Of a DNA stretch of 5,800 nucleotides, positions 1-5,636 are shown in pieces. How positions within the stretch are numbered: position 1 is the stretch's first letter; the number at the start of each line of letters is the position of its first letter. The notes beneath the pieces are model-generated. The model was not told the DNA's origin. It saw nothing but the letters and a program-made list of their open reading frames with translations, and made no database searches. Position numbers and translations under genes: made by a program. This DNA is from Candidatus Zipacnadia bacterium (GTDB taxonomy: Bacteria > Armatimonadota > Zipacnadia > Zipacnadales > Zipacnadaceae): contig JALGTI010000218.1 in NCBI GenBank assembly GCA_029821455.1, positions 1 through 5,800 on the forward strand. Reading direction: 5' to 3'.

Positions 1-354
1 CGTACCCATTGGGTCACTGAACCCGGGGAAACGGTAGAAGTAGAACGACTTGTTGCCGGCCAGGTCGGCCCAGCAGAACGAGCACGGCGTATGCTGGCCG
101 GGCACCTTCTGCATCAGCTCACGCTCAATGCCCTCCTCGGCCAGCCTCCGCAGCAGCCACTCGCCCAGCTCATCATCGCCGACGCGCGTGATAAAGCCGA
201 CTGACACGCCCAGGTGCGCGAGGCTGATGGCGAAGTTGGCCGCCGAGCCACTGGGCAGGGGCACCAGCCGCTCAGCCTCAGCCACGGACTGCCCTGGCCT
301 ATCGGGGGTGATCTCCACAAGCGCTGAGCCGATAACGATGACCTGGGGCATCAT
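1..354 (-). CDS. PfkB-family sugar kinase, N-terminal part (cut by window edge)
   Basis: PfkB (ribokinase-type) enzymes phosphorylate sugars with ATP in the cytoplasm. The first 118 residues are visible. They begin MMPQVIVIGSALVEITPD, the typical first strand. They then show PSGSAANFAISLAHLG (residues 34-49), equivalent to the family GGxxxN sugar-binding segment, followed by GFITRVGDDELGEWLLRRL (53-71) and SFYFYRFPG (103-111), a segment resembling fructokinase-like members. The C-terminal catalytic Asp and ATP-binding motif lie outside the window. Start is ATG at 354 or 351; an in-frame stop at 387-385 rules out a longer start. The ribosome binding site is weak. The gap of 182 nt from the hydrolase gene, with palindromes, suggests its own control. 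Fructokinase, 2-keto-3-deoxygluconate kinase and other specificities cannot be separated from this fragment. Confidence 0.88.
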   Translation of the reverse strand, partial: MMPQVIVIGSALVEITPDRPGQSVAEAERLVPLPSGSAANFAISLAHLGVSVGFITRVGDDELGEWLLRRLAEEGIERELMQKVPGQHTPCSFCWADLAGNKSFYFYRFPGFSDPMGT

Positions 355-366
355 GCACCAGCTTGG

Positions 367-381
367 CCGAGACGTTCTCGG
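367..381 (-). promoter_or_regulatory. Perfect 6-bp palindrome just before the kinase start
   Basis: CCGAGA (381-376) and TCTCGG (372-367) flank an ACG centre, 12 nt upstream of the kinase ATG. No U-tract follows. It could be an operator half-pair or a small RNA hairpin near the weak ribosome binding site (GGTG 2 nt before the ATG). The remainder of the 355-536 gap holds no gene that I can support. Confidence 0.35.
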
Positions 382-384
382 AGG

Positions 385-400
385 CTATTGGAAAACATAC
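385..400 (-). promoter_or_regulatory. GTATGTTT...ATAG motif shared with the hydrolase upstream region
   Basis: GTATGTTTTCCAATAG here closely resembles GTATGTTTCGATAG at 3232-3219. TATGTT could serve as a weak -10 box; there is no matching -35 box, so an activator would be needed. The short length means chance is not excluded. Confidence 0.3.
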
Positions 401-417
401 CTCTGCCTACGGAGAGG

Positions 418-441
418 GTGAGAGCACATTTGTGGCCTCAC
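418..441 (-). promoter_or_regulatory. 24-bp imperfect palindrome upstream of the kinase gene
   Basis: The minus-strand sequence starts GTGAGGCCACA and ends TGTGCTCTCAC. Ten of twelve symmetric positions pair (one as G-T), with a C-C mismatch and an A-A centre. It lies 64 nt upstream of the kinase start. The symmetry suits a dimeric transcription factor operator, and it could also fold as an RNA hairpin. It contains the CACAAAT string also found before the hydrolase gene. Confidence 0.4.
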
Positions 442-536
442 TCGCGCAGTTGTCGCCCCTACCAAATACCACCGCCAATAGCCGCAGCGGGTCCCTTGAA
501 GGTCGCCTGCTAGCCTGTGATCTGCCCACAGCAGTC

Positions 537-3206
537 CTAGTCTGCCGCCTCCACGGCCACGGCAACGACTGTGCCGCCCGGGATGTCCACGGCGAAGGCC
601 ACCTTGCCATTGCTGGTGACATCCCGACACGCCTCACCGCTGACAAGCTCTGTGGCGGCGTATGGGCCGTCCTGCGGATCAAGCAGACTCTTATCAACAG
701 TCACCCGCACTGACTTGTCTTCCTTGCTGTGGTTCTTGAACGAGAAGAACAGCTCCTTGCCCCCCTGCCCGCCGTAGCCTTCGCGAAGGCGGGTGCCGCC
801 GAAGCGTTCGATCTGCACCTGCTCATCATCGGTCCAGGCAAGAGTCACTGGCTCCCAGCCGGCCGCACTGAGGCGTTCGAGGATCGGCACGTACGTTTCC
901 ATCAGCGCTACGTAGTCGGAGTTAGCGGTGTTGTAGTAGCCACCCGGCCAGCAGCCATACAGTAGATGATCGCGCACGAAGGGGTCCTGGTAGTGTTCGG
1001 CTCTCGTGGGTAGACTGCAGACCGGTTTATGATGCCCCATGGTGCGGGCATAAGTCTCCGTGCCTCGTATGCCACCCTCGTAGCCGAAGATGTCCACGAG
1101 AGGCAGCATGGCAGGCACTGTGGACATGCCGCCTAGATTCGCGATAAGGTAGCGGCTTTGGGAGCGCAATCTTGCGGCGATTTCCTGTTCTAGCTCGTAG
1201 GTAGACATATCCTTGATAATGAAAGGCTCCAGCGTATCCGGGTCAAACCACAATGGCTCATCAGTGTATGCGAAGTGCTCACGGCGGTAGTTGAAATGGT
1301 CACCCCTGGACTGGAAGTTGTCCCACGCAAATCCGTCGTAACGTGCCTCACCATCGGCAAAGAACTTGTCTATAAGCGGCCAGGTCGTGTTGAGGTGGAA
1401 CTCACCTAGGCCGCCGGGAATGTCGGGATCGGCGTTGCAGGGGATGTAAGAAGCCATCAGATAGTCGCTATCCCTCGGTCTAGCCTGACCGTAAAGGTTA
1501 CCACTGCGGTCCAATACCAGCGACCGCAGGAGTACCTTGGCCATCTCTGGCATCCAGCCCTGGTAGTCCGTCCCATACAACTCTTCAGAAAAGAACAGCG
1601 AGTAGGCGTAGCGAGGCAAGGGTTCACCCCGGTCCGGATCAGCTATGTATCTGAGTCGTTCCATTATTTCCTTCGGACCGGCCTGTTCGTATCCCTCCAT
1701 ACTCGTGTGCATATTGGTCCACTCGATATAGTTGAAGGCGAAGTAGCCATGCTCATTGTCGAACTTGGCGGCCGGGGGACGCAATCCCCAGTGATAAAGC
1801 AGCCCCAAATCAGGGATATGCTGATTGCCCTCCAAGTTGCCCCAGCAGACCCAGCCGCCATCACGAGGGATCCGCTTCACGAAGTAGTCGGGAAAGTAGT
1901 CGTAGTACTTCTGCACCGTGGAGCGCAAGCCCCACTCCGGATCGCTGCGGAAGATGCGAAACGCAAACTCAGCGGTCTGGTGCTGCTTTACCGCAGCCGG
2001 GCTCAGGCAGAAGTCATAGGCGATGTAGAGGCACTGGAAGCGCGGGTTATATACCATGCGCTGCAGGCGCGGCATATCCAGGGGCGTGGCGAGGCCGAGC
2101 GCCTCAGTGTCGCCGCTGATGCAGCAGAAAGGATAGGCTGACCAGCGAGGCTTCTTTGGCTTCATGGGTTGGTAGAAGAGCTCGCCTGTTCCGGTAATGG
2201 GTCTCGGAGTGCGGATGTCGTTCCACCACGTCCACCCAGTGGCGTCCACCGGCAGAACGAAATACAAGGTCAAGGGGCGGTCGTCGTCGCCCGTGTCTTT
2301 GACGGTGACGTTGCATTGAATGCGGTCGCCTTGGGGCTTGTAGAAGGCGGTGACCAACAGTCCGTCCTCGAAGGCCTGACTCTGCCTCAAGCCCCAGTCG
2401 TGGCGCACGATACTGCCTTCCACTGGCCGCGGTTGCTTGTCGGTGCGCCAGTCGCGTATCATCAGGCCCGAAAGCGTTGATACCTCATCCCCGTCAGGAG
2501 ACATAGGCCCCTTCGGCGATCGCAACTGGACCACCCGGCCTGTGTTGTCCAACACCAGCGCCAAGCCATCCTGAGCAACCACTTGGTACAGCGGCTCCTG
2601 GCGTGGCCGATTGATTGCCTCCACGCTCAATTGGTCAAAGTTGGGCGGCGTCCCCTCTATCGGTACTAGTTCCAGTCCATCTACCCACCAGGTGTAGTCA
2701 TCGTCATGGCTGCCCTCTGGGACCAGGTAGAGGGAGATATTCTCTACCCGGCCGCGATCATAATTCGTCATATCGTCGGTCAACTGCACCCATTCGCCCA
2801 CGGGGACACGGTGTTTAACTAGCTGCTGGGAGAGATTGCTGCCGCTGGTCACCCAAATGAACATCACCTTGCTGGTGACCTTAGGATCCTCGGAAACCAC
2901 CTTGACCCAGTAGCGCAGGGCCTTGTACCCGGTCCAATCGTTGGTGTCTGGATCTAGGTCACGGATCCACGTCGGCCAGTAATACTTGCCTGTCTGGGGA
3001 GATTTGATGTCGAAACGCAAACAGCCCCGGCCCTCCTTGAAGTCCTCAGTATCCAGAGAGACCACAGCACCCAGTTCCGGATGGTACGGCATATACAAGC
3101 CCGGGGCCTCCATATTGTCAAATAGCACCGCTGCCTGCTCGCAATAGGCAATCCTGCACGCAACTAACGAAAACGTCACGAACACCAACACACGGAATGC
3201 ACGCAT
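537..3206 (-). CDS. Exported multidomain glycoside-hydrolase-like lipoprotein, family unassigned
   Basis: This 889-residue protein begins MRAFRVLVFVTFSLVAC. The hydrophobic stretch and LVAC at 14-17 form a good lipobox, so I infer a lipoprotein with Cys17 lipidated. Residues about 25-183 look like a carbohydrate-binding beta-sandwich: they start with LFDNMEAPG, contain KEGRGCLRFDI and end with WWVDGLELVP, as in CBM-type domains. Residues about 205-425 look like a second, larger sandwich. Residues about 430-790 resemble a (beta/alpha)8 glycosidase barrel, with GGWVCWGN (450-457), RYDGFAWDN (622-630), LIANLGG (687-693), DIFGYEGG (705-712) and LLYGCWPGGYYNT (748-760). D624 and D629 are candidate catalytic acids. 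Residues about 795-889 form a C-terminal sandwich. The substrate is unknown; aromatic richness and domain order fit a polysaccharide or glycoconjugate. I cannot place it in a numbered GH family. A palindrome inserts REGYGGQ at about 808-814. Confidence 0.75.
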   Translation of the reverse strand: MRAFRVLVFVTFSLVACRIAYCEQAAVLFDNMEAPGLYMPYHPELGAVVSLDTEDFKEGRGCLRFDIKSPQTGKYYWPTWIRDLDPDTNDWTGYKALRYWVKVVSEDPKVTSKVMFIWVTSGSNLSQQLVKHRVPVGEWVQLTDDMTNYDRGRVENISLYLVPEGSHDDDYTWWVDGLELVPIEGTPPNFDQLSVEAINRPRQEPLYQVVAQDGLALVLDNTGRVVQLRSPKGPMSPDGDEVSTLSGLMIRDWRTDKQPRPVEGSIVRHDWGLRQSQAFEDGLLVTAFYKPQGDRIQCNVTVKDTGDDDRPLTLYFVLPVDATGWTWWNDIRTPRPITGTGELFYQPMKPKKPRWSAYPFCCISGDTEALGLATPLDMPRLQRMVYNPRFQCLYIAYDFCLSPAAVKQHQTAEFAFRIFRSDPEWGLRSTVQKYYDYFPDYFVKRIPRDGGWVCWGNLEGNQHIPDLGLLYHWGLRPPAAKFDNEHGYFAFNYIEWTNMHTSMEGYEQAGPKEIMERLRYIADPDRGEPLPRYAYSLFFSEELYGTDYQGWMPEMAKVLLRSLVLDRSGNLYGQARPRDSDYLMASYIPCNADPDIPGGLGEFHLNTTWPLIDKFFADGEARYDGFAWDNFQSRGDHFNYRREHFAYTDEPLWFDPDTLEPFIIKDMSTYELEQEIAARLRSQSRYLIANLGGMSTVPAMLPLVDIFGYEGGIRGTETYARTMGHHKPVCSLPTRAEHYQDPFVRDHLLYGCWPGGYYNTANSDYVALMETYVPILERLSAAGWEPVTLAWTDDEQVQIERFGGTRLREGYGGQGGKELFFSFKNHSKEDKSVRVTVDKSLLDPQDGPYAATELVSGEACRDVTSNGKVAFAVDIPGGTVVAVAVEAAD
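768..793 (-). repeat. Palindromic element inside the hydrolase coding sequence
   Basis: A perfect 14-bp palindrome, GCCTTCGCGAAGGC (777-790), sits inside a larger inverted repeat with arms CCCGCC (768-773) and GGCGGG (788-793). It encodes RLREGYGG in frame at residues 806-813, between IERFGG and KELFFSFKN in a probable surface loop of the C-terminal sandwich. The nested palindrome and the local Gly-rich peptide look like a dispersed palindromic repeat inserted in frame. From memory, similar REGYGGQ-coding palindromes appear in other environmental genomes, but I cannot confirm this here. Confidence 0.55.
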
Positions 3207-3305
3207 TGGTAGCCCTCCCTATCGAAACATACTGCAACTGCTCACCTTTTTGGTATTTGTGAGGGCTTCTGCAACAGTCCCGATGGGTCTTTGCTGGCAC
3301 CGGGG
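3207..3305 (-). promoter_or_regulatory. Intergenic control region before the hydrolase gene
   Basis: This 99-nt gap holds an inverted repeat, CTCAC (3263-3259) and GTGAG (3245-3241), around an A-rich loop. Nearer the gene is GTATGTTTCGATAG (3232-3219), whose TATGTT is a 4-of-6 match to a -10 box, although no good -35 box precedes it. GGGAGGG lies 6 nt before the hydrolase ATG and is a strong ribosome binding site. CACAAAT and GTATGTTT recur in the same order upstream of the kinase gene. I see no convincing intrinsic terminator after rplT. Confidence 0.4.
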
Positions 3306-3665
3306 TTATGCCATACTAGTGGCTTTGACCTTCTCGACCACTGCGGCAAACGCCTCCGGGTCCTCCAAGGCCAGGTAAGCCAGGGTTTTTCGATTGAGAC
3401 GGATGTCTGCCTTGCGCAGGCCACCGGCGAATTGGGAATATGACATCCCGTGTTCCCTGACGGCGGCGTTGATGCGCGCAATCCACAGTTTGCGGAAATC
3501 ACGCTTGCGAACGCGGCGGTCGCGGTACGCGTAGTTCAGACCGCGCATCACCGTTTCCTTGGCAGTCTTATACAGTCTGCTGCGGCTCCCCACAAAACCC
3601 TTGGCAGCCTTAATCGTCTTCTTGCGACGGCGCCGGGTCGTCGGACCTCTCTTTACCCGTGGCAT
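3306..3665 (-). CDS. rplT: Large ribosomal subunit protein L20 (bL20)
   Basis: L20 binds 23S rRNA early in 50S assembly and in several bacteria represses its own operon by binding the mRNA. The 119-residue product has the usual length. It begins MPRVKRGPTTRRRRKK, continues with the AAKGFVGSRSRLYKTAKETV helix region and RDRRVRKRDFRKLWIARINAA (about 48-68), and has the globular C-domain SYSQFAGGLRKADIRLNRK and LAYLALEDPEAF. AAGGAG lies 10 nt before the ATG, a usable ribosome binding site. It is normally adjacent to rpmI; here a uxuA-like gene lies between them. I see no clear promoter in the 52-nt gap, so it probably relies on transcription from the infC promoter through the inserted gene. Confidence 0.97.
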   Translation of the reverse strand: MPRVKRGPTTRRRRKKTIKAAKGFVGSRSRLYKTAKETVMRGLNYAYRDRRVRKRDFRKLWIARINAAVREHGMSYSQFAGGLRKADIRLNRKTLAYLALEDPEAFAAVVEKVKATSMA

Positions 3666-3717
3666 ATCTATAACTCTCCTTCACTTGCTCTAACACAGCG
3701 GGACTTTCTGCAAAATT

Positions 3718-4719
3718 TCAATCCGGGGTTGTTGCACCCGGCCGTGGCTTCGCACCGACAGCCTGCATAAGGGCCTTGATGTAACCCAGGGCATAGGCCC
3801 GTCCCCGGTGTCCCTGCGGCGTGTCCCCGGCCACTCCGGGCGTGTGGTCAGGCATTATGGCATAGCGATACCCGACCTGGTGATAGGCCCGCATCGCCTC
3901 AAGCATGTCCACATCGCCCTCGTCAATGAACACCTCATCGAACTTGGGCATTGACCCCCGCACATTGCGGAAGTGGACGTGGTTAATCTTATCTCTTTCA
4001 CCGAAGTAGCGGATCATACCGATGACATCGGCGCCCGCTTGCTCCGCGACTGTCCCCTGACAGAAGTTGAGCCCATTAGCCTCGCTGGGCACCATCTCCA
4101 CCACCCACTTCATCCCCTCGAAGTCGCTGAGGATCCTGGCCTCGCCCTTCAGCCAAGGTGTTGGTGGGTCGTGCGGGTGCAGGGCTAAACGCACACCAGC
4201 CTGTTCGGCTGCCGGCACGATGCGGACCAGGAAGTATTCCAGCCGCTCCCACATCTCGTCGGGGCCGACAGCCCAACCCGGCTCGGGCTGGGCATCCTTG
4301 ACCAGGTCATAGTCAAAGCGGCGAATGCGCGCACCGCCCCTGCCCCAACTGTTGTCACCTGGGATACTCCCCCAGACATCAATAATGCTCCAGGTCCATT
4401 CCACCACCGGAATGCCGGCCTCGCCACATATCAGGATGGTCTCGCAGACATCTTCGATTTCTCGATCCCGCTCGGGCCGGCCCAGGCGGGCGTTCCAATA
4501 CTGGGTCTCGGGCCCCTGCGGCAGCAAGAAGACATCGAGGCTCAGATCGTACCTAGCGAGGCGATCCTGCAGCCGATGCAGGTCGTCTGTGGGCACCACA
4601 CCACACTGCTTCGGGGGCATCAACTGCCCGCCGCAGATCTTGATACACTCTACACCAAGCTGCGCCGCGAACTGAAATGTCTCATCTGAAAACTCCGTGA
4701 CACCTATACAAAGCTTCAT
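3718..4719 (-). CDS. UxuA-like mannonate dehydratase family TIM-barrel enzyme
   Basis: UxuA enzymes dehydrate D-mannonate to 2-keto-3-deoxygluconate in glucuronate catabolism, in the cytoplasm, using a divalent metal. The 333-residue product shows the family's C-terminal blocks in order: LALHPHDPP (178-186), GLNFCQGT (216-223), NHVHFRNV (246-253), FIDEGDVDM (264-272), IMPDHTPG (288-295) and GRAYALGYIKALMQA (306-320). Likely metal ligands by family analogy are H181, C220, H249 and D291. The N-terminal half (MKLCIGVTEF onward) is divergent from classical UxuA, and the protein is a little shorter than is typical, so the substrate may be another aldonate. ATG at 4719 is chosen; TTG codons at 4725 and 4722 are alternatives, and AGAGGT upstream sits 11 nt from the ATG but 5 or 8 nt from the TTGs. 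It sits 35 nt after rpmI and 52 nt before rplT, an unusual place for a catabolic gene. Confidence 0.8.
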   Translation of the reverse strand: MKLCIGVTEFSDETFQFAAQLGVECIKICGGQLMPPKQCGVVPTDDLHRLQDRLARYDLSLDVFLLPQGPETQYWNARLGRPERDREIEDVCETILICGEAGIPVVEWTWSIIDVWGSIPGDNSWGRGGARIRRFDYDLVKDAQPEPGWAVGPDEMWERLEYFLVRIVPAAEQAGVRLALHPHDPPTPWLKGEARILSDFEGMKWVVEMVPSEANGLNFCQGTVAEQAGADVIGMIRYFGERDKINHVHFRNVRGSMPKFDEVFIDEGDVDMLEAMRAYHQVGYRYAIMPDHTPGVAGDTPQGHRGRAYALGYIKALMQAVGAKPRPGATTPD

Positions 4720-4736
4720 CAACAACAGCTACCTCT

Positions 4737-4762
4737 GCCGGCTGTAGCGAATGGCTACCGGC
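4737..4762 (-). repeat. Hairpin across the rpmI stop codon, before the uxuA-like gene
   Basis: GCCGG (4762-4758) pairs with CCGGC (4741-4737) and TAGC (4757-4754) with GCTA (4748-4745), giving 9 bp with a 3-nt bulge on one side and a CATTC loop. The TAG stop codon of rpmI lies in the stem. There is no U-tract, so I do not call a terminator. It could stabilise the upstream RNA or reduce expression of the inserted gene compared with the ribosomal genes. Confidence 0.4.
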
Positions 4763-4964
4763 TGCCGTAGGGCAGCATCCTGGATATCTTTTTTGCCCGG
4801 CGTCCTTTTACCTCAGCTTCCATGCCCAATCGCCGCTTGCGACGGCGCGACTTCTTGGACAGCAGATGACGCAGCCCCGTCTGGCGGTGCATCACGCGGC
4901 CGCTGCCGGTTATCTTGAAACGCTTGGCTGCTGCTTTCTTGGTCTTCATCTTGTTCTTAGCCAC
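4755..4964 (-). CDS. rpmI: Large ribosomal subunit protein L35 (bL35)
   Basis: L35 is a small basic protein of the 50S subunit. The product from GTG at 4964 is 69 residues and begins MAKNKMKTKKAAAKRF, the family's signature start. It continues with FKITGSGRV and the HLLSKKSRRRKRR basic segment, and ends with RMLPYGSR, close to the usual MLPY terminus. The GTG start is preferred because AAAGGA sits 8 nt upstream. The ATG at 4973 would directly abut this sequence, leaving no spacer, and would add three residues atypical of the family. It lies in the standard order after infC, but the expected next gene, rplT, is displaced by about 1 kb. The open infC tail overlaps its 5' end by 19 nt if that tail is real. 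Confidence 0.95.
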   Translation of the reverse strand: MAKNKMKTKKAAAKRFKITGSGRVMHRQTGLRHLLSKKSRRRKRRLGMEAEVKGRRAKKISRMLPYGSR

Positions 4965-5575
4965 AAGCGACATCCTTTCAGTCTACAAAACGCGACGCTG
5001 CCCAGGCCAGGGCCTGGGCGGCGAGCGATTAGCTCTGTTATTGCCGACTTAGCCCTGCGAGAGAGGTTCAGCCGGCCGAGAATCATCGTCATCCTGCGTC
5101 CCTCCATCCGTGGGGGCTGGTCAACCTCCCCAACGTCGGTGGAACCATCAATAAAGCGCTGCAGTTGAGCCTCCCCTATTTCCTTGTGTCGTAATTCCGG
5201 GCCGCGGAAGATGACATTGAACTTCACCTTATGTCCCTTGGTCAGGAACTTCCTGGCATTCCGCAGCTTGAACGCAATGTCGTGCTCGTCGGTGTTGGGC
5301 CGCACGCGAATATCCTTTATCTCTATCTGCTTGGACTTCTTGCGGCCCTCCTTGGCCTTCTTTTGCTGATCGTAGCGGAACTTCCCGTAGTCAATTATCC
5401 GGCACACGGGAGGGTCAGCTTGTGGAGCCACCTCAATGAGGTCCAACCCACGCTTTTCCGCCTCCTGTCGCGCCTCCTGGATGGACAACACGCCCAGTTG
5501 TTCACCATCGGGATCAACCACGCGCACCTGTGGCGCGCGGATACGTTCATTGACCCGGTAGGTTCCTGTGGCGAT
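4946..5575 (-). CDS. infC: Translation initiation factor IF-3, with non-canonical ATC start
   Basis: IF-3 binds the 30S subunit, blocks premature 50S joining and proofreads the start codon and initiator tRNA. Read from ATC at 5575 the protein has 209 residues. Residues 6-15 are YRVNERIRAP, the usual IF-3 N-terminal motif; DYGKFRYDQQKK at about 62-73 leads into the linker helix, and the C-domain ends with MEGRRMTM at 157-164. The first GTG start (5527) would remove the conserved YRVNERIRAP segment and has no Shine-Dalgarno, whereas ATC has a strong one 6 nt away and an in-frame TGA lies just upstream at 5584-5582. ATT/ATC starts in infC are a known route of autoregulation. About 43 extra basic residues follow the normal C-terminus and overlap the rpmI start. 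A TGA one base out of frame at 5070-5068 would end the protein at the usual place, so an indel or assembly error is possible. Confidence 0.93.
   Translation of the reverse strand: MATGTYRVNERIRAPQVRVVDPDGEQLGVLSIQEARQEAEKRGLDLIEVAPQADPPVCRIIDYGKFRYDQQKKAKEGRKKSKQIEIKDIRVRPNTDEHDIAFKLRNARKFLTKGHKVKFNVIFRGPELRHKEIGEAQLQRFIDGSTDVGEVDQPPRMEGRRMTMILGRLNLSRRAKSAITELIARRPGPGLGSVAFCRLKGCRLWLRTR
5000..5019 (-). repeat. Perfect inverted repeat at the infC-rpmI junction
   Basis: GCCCAGGCC and GGCCTGGGC are perfect 9-nt arms separated by 2 nt; a realistic RNA hairpin would have an 8-bp stem and 4-nt loop. It lies inside the extra C-terminal tail of infC and ends 35 nt before the rpmI GTG start. If infC really ends near 5068 it would be intergenic. 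No U-tract follows. In E. coli, L20 represses the operon through structures in the infC-rpmI region, so a regulatory hairpin is plausible here but unproven. Confidence 0.5.
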
Positions 5576-5583
5576 CTGGCCTC

Positions 5584-5597
5584 ACCCCTTTAGGAGT
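5584..5597 (-). promoter_or_regulatory. infC ribosome binding site inside a small stem
   Basis: The leader reads TAAAGGGGTGA just before infC and matches the extended anti-Shine-Dalgarno complement TAAGGAGGTGA at 9 of 11 positions. It lies 6 nt before the ATC start at 5575. ACTCC (5597-5593) can pair with GGGGT (5588-5584) around a TAAA loop and cover this site. An upstream AGGAG (5648-5644) could pair instead with CTCCT (5596-5592) and free it. The pairings are visible in sequence; their use in vivo is speculative. Confidence 0.45.
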
Positions 5598-5611
5598 TAC
5601 TGCGATTGCAA

Positions 5612-5636
5612 CGGGCCGCCCGGCGCTAGCGGCCCG
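5612..5636 (-). promoter_or_regulatory. GC-rich leader hairpin upstream of infC
   Basis: CGGGCCGC (5636-5629) and GCGGCCCG (5619-5612) form a perfect 8-bp stem with a 9-nt loop in the untranslated leader. No U-tract follows, so it does not look like an intrinsic terminator. A role in translational control of infC, possibly by a ribosomal protein such as L20, is an inference from known autoregulation of infC-rpmI-rplT operons in other bacteria. Confidence 0.5.

Noticed and set aside
1..354. Naming the kinase kdgK from its proximity to a uxuA-like gene
   Set aside because: Only the N-terminal third is visible, and the SFYFYRFPG segment resembles fructokinase-like members at least as well; specificity cannot be assigned.
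50..421. Plus-strand open frame of 123 codons near the window start
   Set aside because: It lies antisense to the clear PfkB reading frame and the gap beside it, has no ribosome binding site that I can see, and encodes a low-complexity Ser/Arg-rich product typical of a shadow frame.
507..534. Bulged hairpin just after the hydrolase stop as an intrinsic terminator
   Set aside because: The inner stem is only 5 bp (CTGTG/CACAG) with a 7-nt loop and no run of T follows on the minus strand, so a terminator call is not supported.
407..697. Minus-strand open frame across the end of the hydrolase gene and the gap
   Set aside because: It begins inside the hydrolase gene in another frame, has an Arg/Ser-rich composition, and lacks a ribosome binding site.
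1707..2141. Plus-strand open frame of 144 codons inside the hydrolase gene
   Set aside because: It is fully antisense to a coherent 889-residue protein and shows no recognisable family features; GC-rich coding DNA commonly produces such shadows.
3666..3717. A separate promoter for rplT in the gap after the uxuA-like gene
   Set aside because: TTGCAG could be a weak -35 box, but no -10 hexamer lies at 15-19 nt, so I list none.
4946..5527. Annotating infC from the GTG at 5527
   Set aside because: That start omits the conserved YRVNERIRAP motif and has no Shine-Dalgarno, unlike ATC 5575.
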